A stretch of 11,236 nucleotides of DNA from an uncultured Coriobacteriaceae bacterium (GCA_902783515.1 CACZRK010000147.1:1-11236), one strand, 5' to 3'; counted from the first letter of the stretch, positions 1-6,937 are shown. Made by a program: numbers and translations. Notes: generated from the sequence alone by a model not told the origin.

Positions 1-12
1 ACGATCTATGCG

Positions 13-47
13 TGGGGCCCGGTCCGCATCGACGTGACCGGGCCCCA
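13..47 (+). terminator. Strong GC hairpin, probable terminator of an upstream gene
   Basis: A perfect 11-bp inverted repeat, TGGGGCCCGGT (13-23) with ACCGGGCCCCA (37-47), encloses a 13-nt loop and is followed by TCGTTT. This is hairpin plus short T-rich trail, as in an intrinsic terminator reading on the + strand. ACGA at 1-4 could add pairs to TCGT at 48-51 across a bulge. The gene it would serve lies outside the window. Confidence 0.7.
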
Positions 48-62
48 TCGTTTCGCGAAGCG

Positions 63-130
63 GCGCATGGGCGCGTCGCGGGGGGCGTGACGGGGTACAA
101 GCGCGTGGAGGCGCGCATGGGCGCGTCGCG
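63..130. repeat. 18-bp direct repeat, two copies 50 bp apart
   Basis: GCGCATGGGCGCGTCGCG occurs at 63-80 and again, identical, at 113-130. Both copies lie between the upstream hairpin and the YtxH gene, in sequence with no coding evidence. They could be a protein-binding site pair or a small duplication. No recognisable -35/-10 pair was found near them. Even in GC-rich DNA an 18-base exact repeat at this distance is unlikely to be chance. Confidence 0.6.
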
Positions 131-192
131 CCGTGCGGCGCAGTCGAGAGTCGGCCGGTGCGCGGGGGACCGCGCGAGGTTTGGAGGGCATC

Positions 193-663
193 ATGAGCAG
201 CAAGGGCATCCTGGGATTCGTTGCCGGCACCGTCATCGGCGCGGCCATTGGTGCCGTGGCGGGCATCCTCATCGCGCCGCGCCCCGGCGAGGAGACGCGC
301 GGCATGGTCGGCGACGCTGCGACCGACGCGTGGGGCAACGTCCGCTCGGCCTACGAGCGCGGCGCCCAGCGCATGAACGAGGAGATGAACGACTTCTGCC
401 CGACCGTGGACGCCCGCAGCGACGAGCTGCGCGAGAAGGTTGATCAGGCTCGCGCGCGGATGGACCAGATTCGCTCCTCGCTGTCCGAGAGCGTCAACCA
501 GGTCACCAGCCAGGTCGCAAGCCGCGTGAACGACGCCGTCGCGAGCGTCCAGGCGCAGGCAACGGGTACCTCAATCCCGGTCACCGACGTCAAGGTCACC
601 ACTGCCGACGAGCCTGCGACAGCCGCCGACCCCGCGGTCGACAAGCCCGCGGCGCAGGCGTAG
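193..663 (+). CDS. YtxH domain-containing membrane protein
   Basis: The product has 156 residues. Residues about 5-28 form a Gly/Ala-rich transmembrane helix, followed at once by LIAPRPGEETR, the hallmark of the YtxH family (usually L-x-AP-x-x-G-x-ETR). The rest is soluble and mostly helical, with amphipathic stretches (about 45-125) suggesting a coiled coil, then an Ala/Thr/Val-rich acidic tail. YtxH proteins are small general-stress or envelope proteins with no proven biochemical activity. The ATG at 193 was chosen because GGAGGG (183-188) lies 4 nt upstream and the YtxH helix normally begins the protein; the in-frame extension back to 133 is Arg-rich and lacks family similarity. The PRC-barrel gene follows 144 bp downstream on the same strand, so the two may be co-regulated. 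Family assignment is firm; function is not known. Confidence 0.88.
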   Translation: MSSKGILGFVAGTVIGAAIGAVAGILIAPRPGEETRGMVGDAATDAWGNVRSAYERGAQRMNEEMNDFCPTVDARSDELREKVDQARARMDQIRSSLSESVNQVTSQVASRVNDAVASVQAQATGTSIPVTDVKVTTADEPATAADPAVDKPAAQA

Positions 664-673
664 ACGACGCCGC

Positions 674-701
674 GCGCCCTGCGCCTTCGCGCGCCGGGCG
701 C
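674..701 (+). terminator. Imperfect hairpin after the YtxH gene
   Basis: GCGCCC (674-679) pairs with GGGCGC (696-701), and an inner GCGC/GCGC stem around CTTC adds stability. It starts 10 nt after the stop codon. There is no T-run, so it may be a weak or partial terminator, or an mRNA 3'-end stabiliser between the two + strand genes. Confidence 0.35.
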
Positions 702-807
702 ACGCACGCACACGCGTGACCCCCGCACCGGCCGCGTCGTCCCGTCGGACGGCCGCCGGCGCGGGGCGCCGCGCTCGCACATGATCTCAAGGCAGCGAGG
801 GACGCAC

Positions 808-1959
808 ATGCTCACCACCAGGGAAGTTCGCAACGTCAAGGTCTACATGCAGCCGAAGAAGGGCAAGGAGTTCACCAAGGACGGTCTGCCCCGCCGCGGC
901 AAGAAGATCGGCAAGGTCTTCAAGACCGTCTTTGACCCGAGCGGCATGCGCGTGGTGGGCTTCATCGTGCGTCGCCCTGACCTGCTGTGGATGTTCAAGC
1001 GACCTGAGCGCTTCCTCGCGATGGACGCGATGGCGATCGACGACAGCGGCATGGTGACGGCGACGATGGGCGGCGCCTCGTGGGACGACCGCGCCATCAA
1101 GCGCCTGGGGATCGACTACGACAAGTGCTTCGTCTGGGAAGGCATGCAGGTCCGCACGACGGCGGGCGAGGACCTTGGCCGCGTGGACGACATCTCCTTT
1201 GACGAGACGACCGGCGAGGTCAACTCGTTCTTCCTTGACGACGGCGGCGCCGCGCGGGCCCTCATCGGCTCCTTTGAGATCGGGCGCGACCTCGTGGTCG
1301 GCTATCGCAACGACCGCCTGGTCGTGAAGAAGGACGCCTCGTCCAGTACCAGGCTCACCGGCGGCCTTGCCGCCAAGGCGGGCACGGCGACGGCGAAGGC
1401 GCAGATCGCCGCGCACGAGGGCGCCGAGAAGGCCGGGAAGGCCGCGGGCAAGGCCGTGGACGCCGGCGCATTCGGCCTGGGCAAGGCGATCGGCCGCATT
1501 AAGACCTCGGTGACCGGCGCCGTCGATGGCTTCAAGGAAGAGGCCGCCCTGCCTGAGAAGAAGCCGGCGGCGAAGACGGCCGCGACGAAGACCGCGGTGA
1601 AGCCCGCCGCCAAGAAGACGACCTCGTCGACGGTCAAGAAGACGACCACGACGGGCACGGCGGCCAAGAGGGCCACGACGGCCAAGGCGTCCGCAACGGG
1701 CGCGGCGACCAAGAAGGCCGCGACGGGTACGACCACCGCGAAGCCGAAGGCGGCGGGCACGGCAACAAAGACCGCCGCGAAGAAGTCCCCCACGAAGGCC
1801 GCCGCGAAGCCGAAGACGACCGCGAAGAAGGCCTCGTCGGCGAGCGCCCCCGACAAGGCCGGCAGCGCCGGCGCCGCGATCGGCGAGCACCTGAAGGGCG
1901 CGAGCACGATGTTCGCGGACTTCAAGCGGGAGTTTGACGAGGCGCGCAAGGACGACTAG
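808..1959 (+). CDS. PRC-barrel protein with histone H1-like Lys/Ala/Thr tail
   Basis: The product has 383 residues in three parts. Residues about 30-175 hold two PRC-barrel-like units, seen in GKKIGKVFKTVFDPSGMRVVG and GEDLGRVDDISFDETTGEVN, patterns typical of this small beta-barrel fold. Residues about 185-245 are Ala/Lys/Gly-rich and helical. Residues about 247-350 are low complexity, almost only Lys, Ala, Thr, Ser and Pro, with AAKK/KTAA-type repeats like the tail of eukaryotic histone H1 or bacterial H1-like proteins. The last 26 residues return to a charged amphipathic helix. No signal peptide or membrane helix is visible, so a cytoplasmic location is inferred. PRC-barrel domains occur in photosynthetic reaction centre H subunits, RimM and stress proteins, and mediate protein contacts. 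ATG 808 has GAGGGA (797-802) 5 nt upstream, while ATG 781 has no ribosome-binding site. The role is unknown; nucleoid or polyanion binding by the tail is inference. Confidence 0.82.
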   Translation: MLTTREVRNVKVYMQPKKGKEFTKDGLPRRGKKIGKVFKTVFDPSGMRVVGFIVRRPDLLWMFKRPERFLAMDAMAIDDSGMVTATMGGASWDDRAIKRLGIDYDKCFVWEGMQVRTTAGEDLGRVDDISFDETTGEVNSFFLDDGGAARALIGSFEIGRDLVVGYRNDRLVVKKDASSSTRLTGGLAAKAGTATAKAQIAAHEGAEKAGKAAGKAVDAGAFGLGKAIGRIKTSVTGAVDGFKEEAALPEKKPAAKTAATKTAVKPAAKKTTSSTVKKTTTTGTAAKRATTAKASATGAATKKAATGTTTAKPKAAGTATKTAAKKSPTKAAAKPKTTAKKASSASAPDKAGSAGAAIGEHLKGASTMFADFKREFDEARKDD

Positions 1960-2137
1960 CGCCGTCGTGCGGCAATCGCGCGGCCGGTGTGCGGCCAGCA
2001 TGCGGGCGGGGCGCGATAACGCGTCCTGTGACCTGCTGCTTTGTTGTGCCGCGCCGAAGCGTGGCCGACCGTGGTCCATCGACGACCGCGTTCCTGAAAA
2101 ACCACCATCGTACGCATACATCTACGCGTCGGCCGCT

Positions 2138-2146
2138 TGGTACCAT
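2138..2146 (+). promoter_or_regulatory. Possible extended -10 promoter element for the deacetylase gene
   Basis: TG-G-TACCAT matches an extended -10 (TG-N-TATAAT) at four of six hexamer positions. No good -35 is seen 16-18 bp upstream. It would give a leader of about 155 nt. The same TG-N-TACCAT string occurs on the - strand before the LuxR-type gene. Confidence 0.28.
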
Positions 2147-2296
2147 GGCTGGTATCAGCGCCGTGCGATGGCGGCCGGTGCGCCCGACCCTCTCGACCAG
2201 GTTATCGGGCCGCTCGTCACGAGGCCTCGCATGGCATACGGACACAGACTCAAGAGGCCAGCTCATGGCCTTGGACTCCCTTGGTCGGGGAGGGGC

Positions 2297-2301
2297 GGAG
2301 G
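2297..2301 (+). promoter_or_regulatory. Shine-Dalgarno that sets the deacetylase start
   Basis: GGAGG ends 6 nt before ATG 2308 and only touches ATG 2302, so 2308 is the supported start. The long in-frame extension back to TTG 2137 has no ribosome-binding site. Confidence 0.8.
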
Positions 2302-2307
2302 ATGCCC

Positions 2308-4158
2308 ATGGCTCGGAATCGCAGCCCGTACGATCCGCAGGACCCGTACGGCGCGTACGGATCGAATCCCTATGACGCGGGGCGAGCGAACTCGTCGAGG
2401 CCGACTGCGCGTCGTGCTGGCGGGCGCATGAGCGCGTCCGACATCCCCTCGATCGACGAGGGGTCGGCTGCGGACGCGTCGCCGTACAGCCGCAGGTCGT
2501 CGACGTACAGTGAGCGCGCCGAGCGCGACGCATACGAGCTGGCGCATAGCGACGTGCCGCCCATGGCCTCGTCCTACGCCGCGGCTAGCCCCTCGCGCTC
2601 GCGCCAGGCGTCCCCGTACGACCAGCAGGACGACGACGCCTCGCACGGCGCCACAGCGCCGCGCGCCGCCAAGACGCACCTCTCGCGCAAGGAGCGCCGC
2701 GCGCACGCGAAGGCCCAGGCGAGGGCGGCGGCCGCCAAGGTCGACGCTGACGCGAGCGGCGTCCAGCACCCGGTGGGCGTGCGTCCCGTGACGCGCAACG
2801 ACTACGTGAAGGACTCGCTCGGCTATGCGTACCAGGACGGCCCGAACAGCCGCAAGAGCGTCTCGCGCCGCAGCTTCATCGCGGCGGGCGTCTGCCTGGG
2901 CGTCGCCGCGGTGGTCGGCGGCACGGGCTACGCCTGGTGGACGCACCGCGCGGTCGCGTGCGAGGTGAACGGGACCGAGCGGTCGATCCCGGTGGGCGCC
3001 CCCGCTCAGAAGATCATCGAGATGGGGTACGCGAACCCGCAGTACGGCAATCTCGTCTCCATCTCCGATGCCAACCACCCCGCCACGGTCCTGAAGCAGG
3101 GCGGCGGCAAGTCGTACACGCTGGTCGTGAACGGCCAAGAGACGGACGTTGACACGTACCGTGCCGCGGAGGGCGACACCATCGAGTTCAAGGACGGCGA
3201 CGACGTCGTCGAGGACTCCGTCAAGAACGAGACGCGCACGCCCTGCGGCGTGCAGTTCCGCTCCGCCGACGGGACGTACATGGACCCGAACGAGGCCACG
3301 AGCCGCGGGATCTATCTCGCGACGATCGGCTGCGTCGCCCAGTGGGGCAAGGAGGCGGTCTCGACGGTCGAGACCGGCAGCGTGTCGGGCACCGTCATCG
3401 ACCACGGCGTGACGCAGGAGGCGCAGGACCTCGTGATCGCCGCCTGCCACCTCAACCCCACCGGTGACAAGCCGATGATCGCCCTGACGTTTGACGACGG
3501 CCCGTCGGAGACGTACACGGGCCAGTACCTTGACATCCTCGCGCAGTACGGCGCCAAGGCCACGTTCTTCAACCTCGGGCAGAACGCCGAGGAGTACCCG
3601 GAGATCTGCAAGCGGTGCGTTGACGAGGGGCACCAGGTGTCCAGCCACACGTACTCGCACCAGAACCTGCCGAAGCTGTCGGTCGACCAGCTGCAGTCCG
3701 AGATCAAGACCGCGTACGACGCGATCGAGAAGGCCAGCGGCGTGCGCCCGAGCTCCCTGCGCCCCCCGTACGGCGAGTTCTACTGCAAGCAGTTCCTGGA
3801 GACGCTGGGCGACATGACCTATACCGCCTACTGGAGCGTGGACTCCGAGGACTGGACGAGCGGCATCGCCGGCCAGGGGCAGGCCGGGGCGGACGCGATC
3901 GTCGCGAACTGCACGAAGGGCCTGAACGGCACGAACTACAACGGCGCCGTCATCCTCATGCACGACGGCGGCGGCGACCGCAGCGCCGACGTCCTCGCGC
4001 TGCCGGCGCTGCTGCAGACGTTCATCAGCGCAGGCTACGAGTTCGTGACGCTTGACGACCTCATCAAGGCCGACCCGACCATCCCGGCGTGGGTGAGCGG
4101 CGGCGACGCCTCCGTGCCCGCGGACGCGTACATTCCCGACCTCTCGGCGTACGTCTAG
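2308..4158 (+). CDS. Membrane-anchored NodB polysaccharide deacetylase
   Basis: The product has 616 residues. Residues 1-185 are a disordered-looking Ser/Arg/Ala/Tyr-rich segment with three SPY motifs (6, 58, 102). Next come a twin arginine (SRRSF, 186-190) and one hydrophobic helix (about 189-211). Residues 218-385 form an extracytoplasmic domain of two NG-containing halves that look beta-grasp-like. The NodB domain spans about 388-590 with all catalytic motifs: TFDDGP (394-399), the metal ligands of SHTYSH (446-451), RPPYG (485-489), DSEDW (512-516) and LMHD (550-553). Family 4 carbohydrate esterases remove acetyl groups from N-acetylglucosamine-type sugars, usually peptidoglycan or a capsule, using a metal. 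The anchor suggests action on the outer face of the membrane. The long N-terminal segment is unusual; it would be cytoplasmic if the helix is a type II anchor. Catalytic assignment is strong; the substrate is inferred. Confidence 0.92.
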   Translation: MARNRSPYDPQDPYGAYGSNPYDAGRANSSRPTARRAGGRMSASDIPSIDEGSAADASPYSRRSSTYSERAERDAYELAHSDVPPMASSYAAASPSRSRQASPYDQQDDDASHGATAPRAAKTHLSRKERRAHAKAQARAAAAKVDADASGVQHPVGVRPVTRNDYVKDSLGYAYQDGPNSRKSVSRRSFIAAGVCLGVAAVVGGTGYAWWTHRAVACEVNGTERSIPVGAPAQKIIEMGYANPQYGNLVSISDANHPATVLKQGGGKSYTLVVNGQETDVDTYRAAEGDTIEFKDGDDVVEDSVKNETRTPCGVQFRSADGTYMDPNEATSRGIYLATIGCVAQWGKEAVSTVETGSVSGTVIDHGVTQEAQDLVIAACHLNPTGDKPMIALTFDDGPSETYTGQYLDILAQYGAKATFFNLGQNAEEYPEICKRCVDEGHQVSSHTYSHQNLPKLSVDQLQSEIKTAYDAIEKASGVRPSSLRPPYGEFYCKQFLETLGDMTYTAYWSVDSEDWTSGIAGQGQAGADAIVANCTKGLNGTNYNGAVILMHDGGGDRSADVLALPALLQTFISAGYEFVTLDDLIKADPTIPAWVSGGDASVPADAYIPDLSAYV

Positions 4159-4163
4159 CGGCG

Positions 4164-4190
4164 CGTCCGGGGCGATCGGCGCCTCGGACG
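4164..4190. terminator. Hairpin between convergent genes
   Basis: CGTCCGGGGCG (4164-4174) pairs with CGCCTCGGACG (4180-4190) over 11 bp with one G-U pair and a 5-nt loop. It lies 6 nt after the deacetylase stop and 10 nt from the stop of the convergent cyclo-ligase gene, so it could serve both strands. Neither side has a T-run. Confidence 0.55.
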
Positions 4191-4200
4191 ACGACGGGCG

Positions 4201-4878
4201 CTACGCTCGACGGATGACGCGCGTGGGCGTCAGGATCATGTCGACCATGCGGTCATGCGGCTCGCGCGGGACGAGCTCGCCGACGAGCACCTGCTCGTCA
4301 AAGCAGACGGCGCAGGTCGCGGCGCGGAATCCCTCGCGCGCGAGGTAGGTGTCGTAGTAGCCGCCGCCGTAGCCGAGGCGCCCGCAGCGCTCGTCAAAGG
4401 CGACGCCGGGCATGACCATGAGGTCGACGTCGGCGGGCGCGACGGGCGTGCGGCCCGCGGGCACGCCCGTCGTCAGCGCGCGTGCGGGATGCGCGAGGAA
4501 GTCGGGCATCGCGGCGCGGTCGAGCAGCTCGCGCGGCTCGACGACGACGAACTCCATGTGGCGGTGCCCCAGCGAGACGGGCGCCACGAGGCGGGGGCGA
4601 CGTGCGGCGGGCGTCGCCGCGACGGCCCGCACGAGCGCGTCGAGCGAGACCTCGGAGCCAAACGAGCAGAAGACGGCGACCACGGGCGGTTGCGTGCGAG
4701 CCGGGCGTGTGGCGGACCGGCCTGCGACGGGCTGGCCCGTGATCGCATCGATGCGCTCGAGCACGCGCGAGCAGATGAGCTCGCTGTCTGTGGCACGCGT
4801 GCCTGCGGGGATCTGGTCGCGTCGCGCGATGGTACGTGTGCGCAGCGCCTGCTTCGCGTCGATGTCAGCCTCGCTCAT
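4201..4878 (-). CDS. 5-formyltetrahydrofolate cyclo-ligase (MTHFS)
   Basis: The product has 225 residues. The enzyme converts 5-formyltetrahydrofolate to 5,10-methenyltetrahydrofolate using ATP, returning stored folate to one-carbon metabolism in the cytoplasm. Family marks are KQALR (9-13) at the start, PGVAFD (157-162), the glycine-rich ATP/folate loop GYGGGYYD (169-176), and EPHD (206-209) near the end. Length fits the family (about 180-230 residues); residues about 45-65 look like a small insertion rich in Ala, Arg and Pro. Start ATG 4878 was chosen because KQALR normally lies about ten residues in. GGAGG sits about 12 nt upstream, rather far. The in-frame extension to ATG 5007 is Pro/Arg/Gly-rich and not family-like. 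It converges with the deacetylase gene and lies downstream of the LuxR-type gene on the same strand, 298 bp away, with no evident functional link. Confidence 0.9.
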   Translation of the reverse strand: MSEADIDAKQALRTRTIARRDQIPAGTRATDSELICSRVLERIDAITGQPVAGRSATRPARTQPPVVAVFCSFGSEVSLDALVRAVAATPAARRPRLVAPVSLGHRHMEFVVVEPRELLDRAAMPDFLAHPARALTTGVPAGRTPVAPADVDLMVMPGVAFDERCGRLGYGGGYYDTYLAREGFRAATCAVCFDEQVLVGELVPREPHDRMVDMILTPTRVIRRA

Positions 4879-4978
4879 GCGCGTGTCGCGCCTCCCCTCA
4901 CCTTGCCCGCGCTCGTCGCGGTCTGCCGGCACCCCCGGACTACCGGGCGGGCGCACGGGCGGGCGCGCGGCTTCCCCC

Positions 4979-5007
4979 ATTCTTATGGGCGTGCGCGTCG
5001 CGGGCAA
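4979..5007 (-). promoter_or_regulatory. Possible sigma-70-like promoter for the cyclo-ligase gene
   Basis: On the - strand, TTGCCC (5007-5002) and AAGAAT (4984-4979) are separated by 17 bp. Each matches consensus at four of six positions. It would give a leader of about 94 nt. This is the most AT-rich spot in an otherwise very GC-rich gap. Confidence 0.3.
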
Positions 5008-5065
5008 GGATGACTTCCCATGGGTGGGCGAGCGGGTATGCGGGCGCGGGGACGCGGGCTCGCAC

Positions 5066-5130
5066 GAACGGGAGCAACCCGCGCGGGGCGCGCGGGCGAG
5101 GGCGGGTGCGGGTCGCGACGTTCGGGAGCA
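5066..5130 (+). repeat. Two copies of a GGGAGCA-core dispersed repeat
   Basis: CGCGACGTTCGGGAGCA (5114-5130) is identical over 17 bases to 9387-9403, over 4 kb away. A variant, GAACGGGAGCA, lies at 5066-5076. The rest of the 298-bp gap (4879-5176) is GC-rich with no gene seen. Confidence 0.6.
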
Positions 5131-5152
5131 CCCCGAGTGAGGTGCGCGTCAG

Positions 5153-5175
5153 GCCGCGGCGTGGCGCCCCGCGGC
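5153..5175 (-). terminator. Hairpin immediately after the LuxR-type gene
   Basis: GCCGCGG (5153-5159) pairs with CCGCGGC (5169-5175) around a 9-nt loop. It begins 1 nt beyond the stop codon of the gene on the - strand. There is no T-run, so termination is plausible but unproven. Confidence 0.4.
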
Positions 5176-5176
5176 G

Positions 5177-6667
5177 CTAGCCGGCCACGAGCTCGATGAG
5201 CTCCTGCTGGCTGTGCACGTCCAGCTTGGCGTAGACGTTGCGCACGTGGTACTTCACCGTGTTGTAGCCGATCCCGAGCTCCTCCTGGATGCGGCTGGGC
5301 GCGTAGCCGCGCGCGAGCAGCAGCAGGACGTCCGCCTCGCGGGCGGTGAGCCGGGCGTCGGGGACGAGCTCGCGGCAGCGCTGCTCGACGCGGTCGACGT
5401 ACTGCACGGACGTGCGCGGCTGCGGGGCGGGGGCGTCCGGCGCGACGCCGGCGATCGTCTCGTCAAACCCGAAGCTGCGCCGCGTCGCCGCGACGTACGC
5501 GCAGAGGGCCGTCAGGATGGCGATCGTCACGAGGCCGCGCAGGCCGTCGGCGTCAAGCGCCGACTCGCCGCCGCCGAATGGCGCGATCCGAGCGATCACG
5601 TCGGGGAGGAGCCACAGCCACACGCCGACCGTGATGCCGGCGTTCCCCACGATCGTGCCCCAGCAGACGGCGGAGATCGCCTCGACCGCGCTGCGCGCCG
5701 CGAGGGCGCAGAGCGCGAAGTCCACCAGCAGCTGCACGCACATGTAGCCGGCGACGATGAGGGACGCGGCGATCGCGCCCGTGCCCGCGGCGTGGGGGAG
5801 CAGCAGCGCGAGGCCGGCGACGACGATGGCGTACGCGGCGAGGAACAGCGGGTCGACCCGCACCCGGTCGCGCAGGGCGAGGGCGTACGCCATGGCGGCG
5901 AGCAGCACGACTGCGTTCACGACCGTGGCGATCCCCAGCGTCGAGACGTCGACCGAGCGCAGCGCGAAGCCATAGGCGACGTTGAACGCGAGGATGTAGG
6001 CGAAGAAGGCGTGCGAGGGCGGCAGGAATGCCCGGGGCTGGACGACCTCCTGCTCGGCGGGGACGCCCAGGTCGACCAGGCGCGCGAAGAACGCCCGCGT
6101 GGGCGCCACGCACAGCAGGCACGTCGCGGCCGTGCCGGCGAAGGCGACGCTGCCGAGCGCCACGACCGGCACGCTGTTGTTCAGGGGAAACGAGACGACC
6201 GTCGCGATCGCGCCCGGCCCGGCGATGCACGGCGCCGCGCGTCGCAGGCCGAGGCGGGAGCAGGCGAGCAGCCACATGACCGTCGCCCACGCGTCGGCGA
6301 CCCCCTCGAGCGTCGAGCCGGCGATCACGGCCGGCGCGGACGACGCGGCGACGCCCCCGAGGGCGACGGCGTAGGCGACCGCCGCCACGACGCAGGCGGC
6401 CAGTGACGTGGCGAGGGGGCGCAGGGCGCGCGGACGCCAGCGGGCCGCGAGCAGGATCAGCGCCATGGCGAGGATCTCCACGCAGGTGGAGACGGCGCGT
6501 GACCAGGCGAATACCTGTTCCATCTCGGTGTGCAGCGGGCCGTTGAACAGGGCGAGCCCGAGCATCATGCAGAAGCTCGAGACGGCGCACGACGCGATCG
6601 CGCCACGCGGGGCCGTGCCCTGTGCGTCGTCGGCCTCACGCCCCGCCTGCCCTCCGTGCTCGGCCAA
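5177..6667 (-). CDS. LuxR-type regulator with about 12 transmembrane helices
   Basis: The product has 496 residues. Residues about 25-394 contain roughly twelve hydrophobic segments (near 25-42, 56-75, 85-107, 110-136, 147-162, 165-187, 219-236, 241-264, 273-291, 296-321, 330-354 and 376-394), a transporter-like layout. After a linker, residues 439-494 form a LuxR/GerE helix-turn-helix: LTAREADVLLLLARG, then GIGYNTVKYHVRNVYAKL. The protein is therefore a one-component regulator fixed in the membrane. This architecture is common in Eggerthellales, often beside flavoprotein reductase genes, and a reductase gene lies divergently 410 bp away here. The start is TTG 6667: AAGGGGGG (6680-6673) lies 5 nt upstream, and the next in-frame ATG is inside the first helix (residue 34), while upstream in-frame ATGs are Arg-rich with no hydrophobic character. 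It may sense a substrate of that reductase; this is inference. Confidence 0.85.
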   Translation of the reverse strand: MAEHGGQAGREADDAQGTAPRGAIASCAVSSFCMMLGLALFNGPLHTEMEQVFAWSRAVSTCVEILAMALILLAARWRPRALRPLATSLAACVVAAVAYAVALGGVAASSAPAVIAGSTLEGVADAWATVMWLLACSRLGLRRAAPCIAGPGAIATVVSFPLNNSVPVVALGSVAFAGTAATCLLCVAPTRAFFARLVDLGVPAEQEVVQPRAFLPPSHAFFAYILAFNVAYGFALRSVDVSTLGIATVVNAVVLLAAMAYALALRDRVRVDPLFLAAYAIVVAGLALLLPHAAGTGAIAASLIVAGYMCVQLLVDFALCALAARSAVEAISAVCWGTIVGNAGITVGVWLWLLPDVIARIAPFGGGESALDADGLRGLVTIAILTALCAYVAATRRSFGFDETIAGVAPDAPAPQPRTSVQYVDRVEQRCRELVPDARLTAREADVLLLLARGYAPSRIQEELGIGYNTVKYHVRNVYAKLDVHSQQELIELVAG

Positions 6668-6672
6668 CGAGT

Positions 6673-6680
6673 CCCCCCTT
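6673..6680 (-). promoter_or_regulatory. Shine-Dalgarno that sets a TTG start
   Basis: AAGGGGGG on the - strand, 5 nt before TTG 6667. It is the only strong ribosome-binding site upstream of the first membrane helix, and decides for the TTG start over distant ATG codons. Confidence 0.75.
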
Positions 6681-6699
6681 CGTCGCACGTGACGTCGCG

Positions 6700-6708
6700 A
6701 TGGTAGCA
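6700..6708 (-). promoter_or_regulatory. Possible extended -10 element for the LuxR-type gene
   Basis: TG-C-TACCAT on the - strand would start transcription near 6693 and give a leader of about 26 nt. No clear -35 is present, as often in extended -10 promoters. Confidence 0.35.
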
Positions 6709-6733
6709 CCGTCGCGGCCTTTGTCGCGCGCGG

Positions 6734-6804
6734 ATGCGGCGAGACCGCCCGCCGCGCACAGCCTGCGCGCGGCTCGGCCTGCGCGCGATCCGGCATGCGG
6801 CGAG
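6734..6804. repeat. Short direct repeats in the divergent region
   Basis: GCCTGCGCGCG occurs at 6761-6771 and 6777-6787, a 16-bp period. ATGCGGCGAG occurs at 6734-6743 and 6795-6804, flanking them. All lie in the 410-bp non-coding region between the divergent regulator and reductase genes (6668-7077). They may be binding sites or low-complexity GC sequence. Confidence 0.4.
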
Positions 6805-6878
6805 GTCGTCCGTCGCGCGACAGGCCGCGCGCCCCGCATTTCGCGCTCCTTGTCGTCGCCACCCTCTCGCGTCCCGCG

Positions 6879-6937
6879 TGCCCCACCCACATCATCATCG
6901 CAGCTCATGGCCTATGCCACCCGCTGAGGGTGGGGCA
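6879..6937. promoter_or_regulatory. Candidate operator: inverted TGCCCCACCC motifs
   Basis: TGCCCCACCC (6879-6888) has an exact 10-base inverse, GGGTGGGGCA (6928-6937), 39 bp further on. A third, shorter copy, TGCCACCC (6915-6922), forms a tight hairpin-like pair with the inverse (CCACCC, GCTGA, GGGTGG). The palindrome GGCATGCC (6934-6941) overlaps the end. The set lies between the divergent regulator and reductase genes, 141-199 bp before the reductase start. This is where a LuxR-type dimer would be expected to bind. Repeat structure is seen; the operator role is inferred. Confidence 0.5.

Larger units (their letters stand above)
1960..2307. other. 348-bp intergenic region before the deacetylase gene
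   Basis: No convincing gene. A weak hairpin, GGCCG (1982-1986) with CGGCC (1992-1996), lies just after the PRC-barrel stop codon. A locally less GC-rich stretch around 2035-2130 could hold a promoter. Closer to the gene are the palindrome GAGGCCTC (2221-2228) and a 6-bp hairpin, AGGCCA (2255-2260) with TGGCCT (2266-2271), 26 nt before the Shine-Dalgarno sequence. In-frame TTG and ATG codons here have no ribosome-binding site. Confidence 0.6.

Noticed and set aside
787..2121. 444-codon open frame opposite the PRC-barrel gene
   Set aside because: It is a Leu/Arg/Gly-rich mirror of the Lys/Ala repeats, and lacks a domain or credible ribosome-binding site.
2137..2307. TTG 2137 as start of the deacetylase
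   Set aside because: No ribosome-binding site, and GGAGG lies ideally before ATG 2308.
2263..3963. 566-codon open frame opposite the deacetylase gene
   Set aside because: Same reason: antisense to a gene with all NodB motifs, with Val/Arg/Leu/Asp-rich low-complexity translation.
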